Positions 43,412 to 45,368 of a DNA stretch of 45,368 bases are shown in pieces. Source of the stretch: Deltaproteobacteria bacterium. GTDB taxonomy: Bacteria; Desulfobacterota; Syntrophia; Syntrophales; UBA8958. The notes under the pieces are model-generated. The model searched no databases, had not been told where the DNA came from, and was given only the letters and a program-made list of their open reading frames with translations. The position numbers and the translations under genes were made by a program. Location of the stretch: the NCBI GenBank assembly GCA_026388335.1, contig JAPLJZ010000112.1, positions 1 through 45,368 on the forward strand, in the 5' to 3' direction. Position 1 is the stretch's first letter; each line of letters begins with the position of its first letter.

Positions 43412-44605
43412 ATGGAAGAACCTGTCAGAATCTTGTTCGTAGACGATGAGCCATCGTTGCTCAACATCATGGAGCGGCTATTTCTTTTCGAGGACTACGA
43501 AATCCTGACGGCCACCTCGGGAGAAGAGGGTCTTCGGAAATTCGAGGAATCCTCGCCGATCCATATCGTCATATCGGACTACCGGATGCCGGAGATGAGC
43601 GGCGTCGAATTCCTCGAAGAGGTCTATAAAAAGTGGCCCGATACCGTCCGGATGATCCTTTCCGGATACGCCGACCTGGACGCCGTGATCTTGGCGATCA
43701 ACCGCGGCCACATCTACAAGTTCATTTCCAAACCGTGGAACAATGACGAGATGAAGGTCACGGTCGCCACTGCCCTGGAAAGATATTTTCTGCGAAAAAG
43801 GAATCAGGAACTGACGGAATCCCTCCTCCAGAAAAATGAAGAACTTAGGCAATTCAACGAAAAACTCGAACAGCTCGTGGCGGATAGAACGGCAGAGTTG
43901 ATGCAGACCCAGGAACAACTGGTTCAGTCAGAGAAACTCGCCGCCATCGGCATTCTGGCCGCCGGGATTGCCCACGAAATCAAGAATCCTTTGGCGATCA
44001 TCACGATGGGAATGGAATACATGAAATCCGTCATTGGAGACAACGCCATGCTTCAAGAGGTGGCGGACAAGCTGAAACACGCGGCCCTTCGCGCCGACAC
44101 GATTGTGAAGGGACTTCTAAGCTATACGCGCCAGAACCCACTCACTTTCAAGGAATCGGATATCACGACGCTCATTGATGAAACTCTGACGTTTACGGAA
44201 CACGAACTGCAATGTAAGAACATCGAGGTCATCAGGAAATACGCGGACGGTTTACCCCGGGTCCAGGTGGACGCCAATCAGATCAAGCAAGTCTTTGTTA
44301 ACCTATTGGTGAATGGCATCGACGCCATGCCCGAGGGTGGTCGTTTCACTATCCGTGTCGAATGTTCTGAAAATGATACTGGAAAAAAGGTCGTCCAGGT
44401 AGTATATACCGATACAGGCCACGGGATACCGGCGGAAAAGATCGGCAAGATATTCGATCCCTTCTTTACCACCAAGGATATCGGCAACACGGGGCTGGGG
44501 CTTTCCGTCTCCAAAGGCATCATCGATAAGCACGGAGGCACTATTCAGGTGGAAAGCCGGATCGACGTAGGCACGAGCTTTTTCATCAGATTGCCGGTGG
44601 CCTGA
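43412..44605 (+). CDS. REC-first histidine kinase
   Basis: A 397-residue protein with an N-terminal receiver (D56 in ISDYRMPEMSG), a coiled coil (~125-175), and a kinase core with H188 in IAHEIKNPLAIITMG, similar to NtrB-like kinases. ATPase boxes are DTGHGIPAE and NTGLGLSVSKG. The receiver is closely related to those of the two preceding genes. Start choice: ATG 43412 after AAAGGAT; an ATG at 43388 and a TTG at 43346 (overlapping the previous gene) are weaker. Confidence 0.87.
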   Translation: MEEPVRILFVDDEPSLLNIMERLFLFEDYEILTATSGEEGLRKFEESSPIHIVISDYRMPEMSGVEFLEEVYKKWPDTVRMILSGYADLDAVILAINRGHIYKFISKPWNNDEMKVTVATALERYFLRKRNQELTESLLQKNEELRQFNEKLEQLVADRTAELMQTQEQLVQSEKLAAIGILAAGIAHEIKNPLAIITMGMEYMKSVIGDNAMLQEVADKLKHAALRADTIVKGLLSYTRQNPLTFKESDITTLIDETLTFTEHELQCKNIEVIRKYADGLPRVQVDANQIKQVFVNLLVNGIDAMPEGGRFTIRVECSENDTGKKVVQVVYTDTGHGIPAEKIGKIFDPFFTTKDIGNTGLGLSVSKGIIDKHGGTIQVESRIDVGTSFFIRLPVA

Positions 44606-44653
44606 TCAGGATAAAAAAGAAGTGACTATCATTTCCCTCAAGGAGGTATGGCC

Positions 44654-45040
44654 ATGGCCGAACCCGTTCAGATCCTCATGATCGACGATGAGGAACCTTT
44701 CTCCTTCTTTGTAAAACTCAATCTCGAAACCGACTCGCGCTTCAAGGTGACGACGGCCCCGCGAGGGGATGAGGGGCTGAAGCTGGCCAAGTCGATCAAG
44801 CCGGATCTGATCCTGCTGGACATCATGATGCCGGGCATGTTCGGCACGGAAGTGGCGGGAAAACTCCTCGAAGACCCCCGGACGAAATACATTCCCATCA
44901 TTTTCCTGACTGCTGCCCTCAAGAAGGAAGAGGCGGATGAAATGGACGGAAGGATCGGCGGGCGAGAATTCATCGCCAAACCGATCACAAAAGAAGAGCT
45001 GATCAGCCGTATCGAAGCGACCCTTGAATTGAAGAAATAA
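44654..45040 (+). CDS. Single-domain response regulator
   Basis: A 128-residue receiver with acid pair D11-D12, D56 in LLDIMMPGMFG, a threonine in FLTAAL, and lysine in FIAKP. No output domain. The start at 44654 is set by AAGGAGGT at 44640-44647; the ATG at 44648 is too close to it. It resembles CheY/PilG-type shuttles. It ends the plus-strand signalling run. Confidence 0.9.
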   Translation: MAEPVQILMIDDEEPFSFFVKLNLETDSRFKVTTAPRGDEGLKLAKSIKPDLILLDIMMPGMFGTEVAGKLLEDPRTKYIPIIFLTAALKKEEADEMDGRIGGREFIAKPITKEELISRIEATLELKK

Positions 45041-45098
45041 CTGCGTCACAATTCGAAAGTACGCACGATGGCATTACAATACATACACATGCTTGAAT

Positions 45099-45117
45099 GG
45101 TATAAATGATTTATACC
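45099..45117. promoter_or_regulatory. Short hairpin between converging genes
   Basis: GGTATAAA and TTTATACC form an 8-bp perfect stem with a 3-base loop, followed by CCCGGGGGG. It lies between the receiver gene and the converging HD-GYP gene and may be a weak terminator or operator. Confidence 0.35.
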
Positions 45118-45127
45118 CCCGGGGGGA

Positions 45128-45368
45128 TTATGAAAAAGTGAAGCCCTTCTCCAGGAAAAGCCGCAGACATGCATCCACAGCGGCCGGATCGTAGAGGATG
45201 CCCCTGTTCTTTTTGATTTCCTCCAGAGCGGCGTCAATACCGAGGCCAGGTCGGTAGGGGCGATGAGAACTCATGGCTTCGACGACGTCGGCGACGGAAA
45301 TTATCTGCGCCTCCAGCGAGATTTCCTCCCCTTTGAGCCCCCGGGGATAACCGGCGCCGTCAAGGCGC
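45128..45368 (-). CDS. HD-GYP domain protein, C-terminal part (start outside window)
   Basis: The minus strand is open from the window edge to TAA at 45128-45130 (79 complete codons). It reads RLDGAGYPRGLKGEEI, then SVADVVEAMSSHRPYRPGL and AVDACLRLFLEKGF. This is the GYP half and C-terminus of a c-di-GMP phosphodiesterase domain. It closely matches the end of the HD-GYP protein at 42274-43377. The HD motif and any N-terminal domain lie beyond the right edge. Confidence 0.88.
   Translation of the reverse strand, partial: RLDGAGYPRGLKGEEISLEAQIISVADVVEAMSSHRPYRPGLGIDAALEEIKKNRGILYDPAAVDACLRLFLEKGFTFS

Overview
The window looks like chromosomal DNA of an anaerobic deltaproteobacterium (Desulfobacterota), possibly Syntrophales-like. 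The clues are c-type cytochromes with many hemes per protein, a System II (ResB/CcsB) cytochrome c maturation pair, several kinases with an N-terminal receiver domain, HD-GYP regulators, and long imperfect intergenic palindromes. The genus assignment is inference. No CRISPR array, prophage or intact insertion sequence is visible.

Region 1 (1-7582) is an electron-transfer operon: a hexaheme cytochrome cut by the window edge, an octaheme cytochrome, a tandem rhodanese-like protein without catalytic cysteines, a nonaheme cytochrome fused to a membrane cytochrome b, then resB and ccsB. The visible genes carry 23 CxxCH heme sites plus their own maturation machinery. A secreted chagasin-like protease inhibitor follows. 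After it come a convergent RNase D-like gene, a class I aminotransferase with a clear terminator, a 124-bp palindromic element, and a NodIJ-like ABC exporter on the minus strand (to 12252).

Region 2 (12253-14205) is a sparse, decaying stretch. It holds a nucleotidyltransferase fused by deletion to the tail of its HEPN partner, a periplasmic cupin, and further coding remnants.

Region 3 (14206-27721) looks like an envelope-stress and efflux island: a Spy/CpxP-like chaperone, an unknown membrane protein, an ECF sigma factor, then a tightly coupled run of nine genes. These encode an anti-sigma factor, a second Spy-like protein, a MacB-type permease, a LolD-type ATPase, a thioredoxin-fold protein without cysteines, a second MacB-type permease, TolC, a membrane fusion protein and an RND pump. 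A 10-bp inverted repeat separates the sigma and anti-sigma genes. A ChrA-type transporter follows.

Region 4 (27722-31008) has a minus-strand pair (a TPR/glutamine-rich envelope protein and a Spy-like lipoprotein), then about 1.1 kb of non-coding DNA with 97-bp and 59-bp tandem duplications and a 19-bp perfect inverted repeat.

Region 5 (31009-34511) is housekeeping: a beta-CASP metallo-hydrolase, a TonB-like protein, tadA, two serine tRNAs (CGA, GGA), a strong terminator and a small zincin metalloprotease.

Region 6 (34512-45368) is a signalling cluster. It has a histidine-kinase remnant, a five-PAS membrane histidine kinase with a cysteine cluster in its GAF-like domain, two stand-alone receivers, three REC-first histidine kinases, a REC-HD-GYP protein, and the C-terminal end of a second HD-GYP protein running in from the right edge. 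The genes are largely co-directional and appear to form one phosphorelay / c-di-GMP network.
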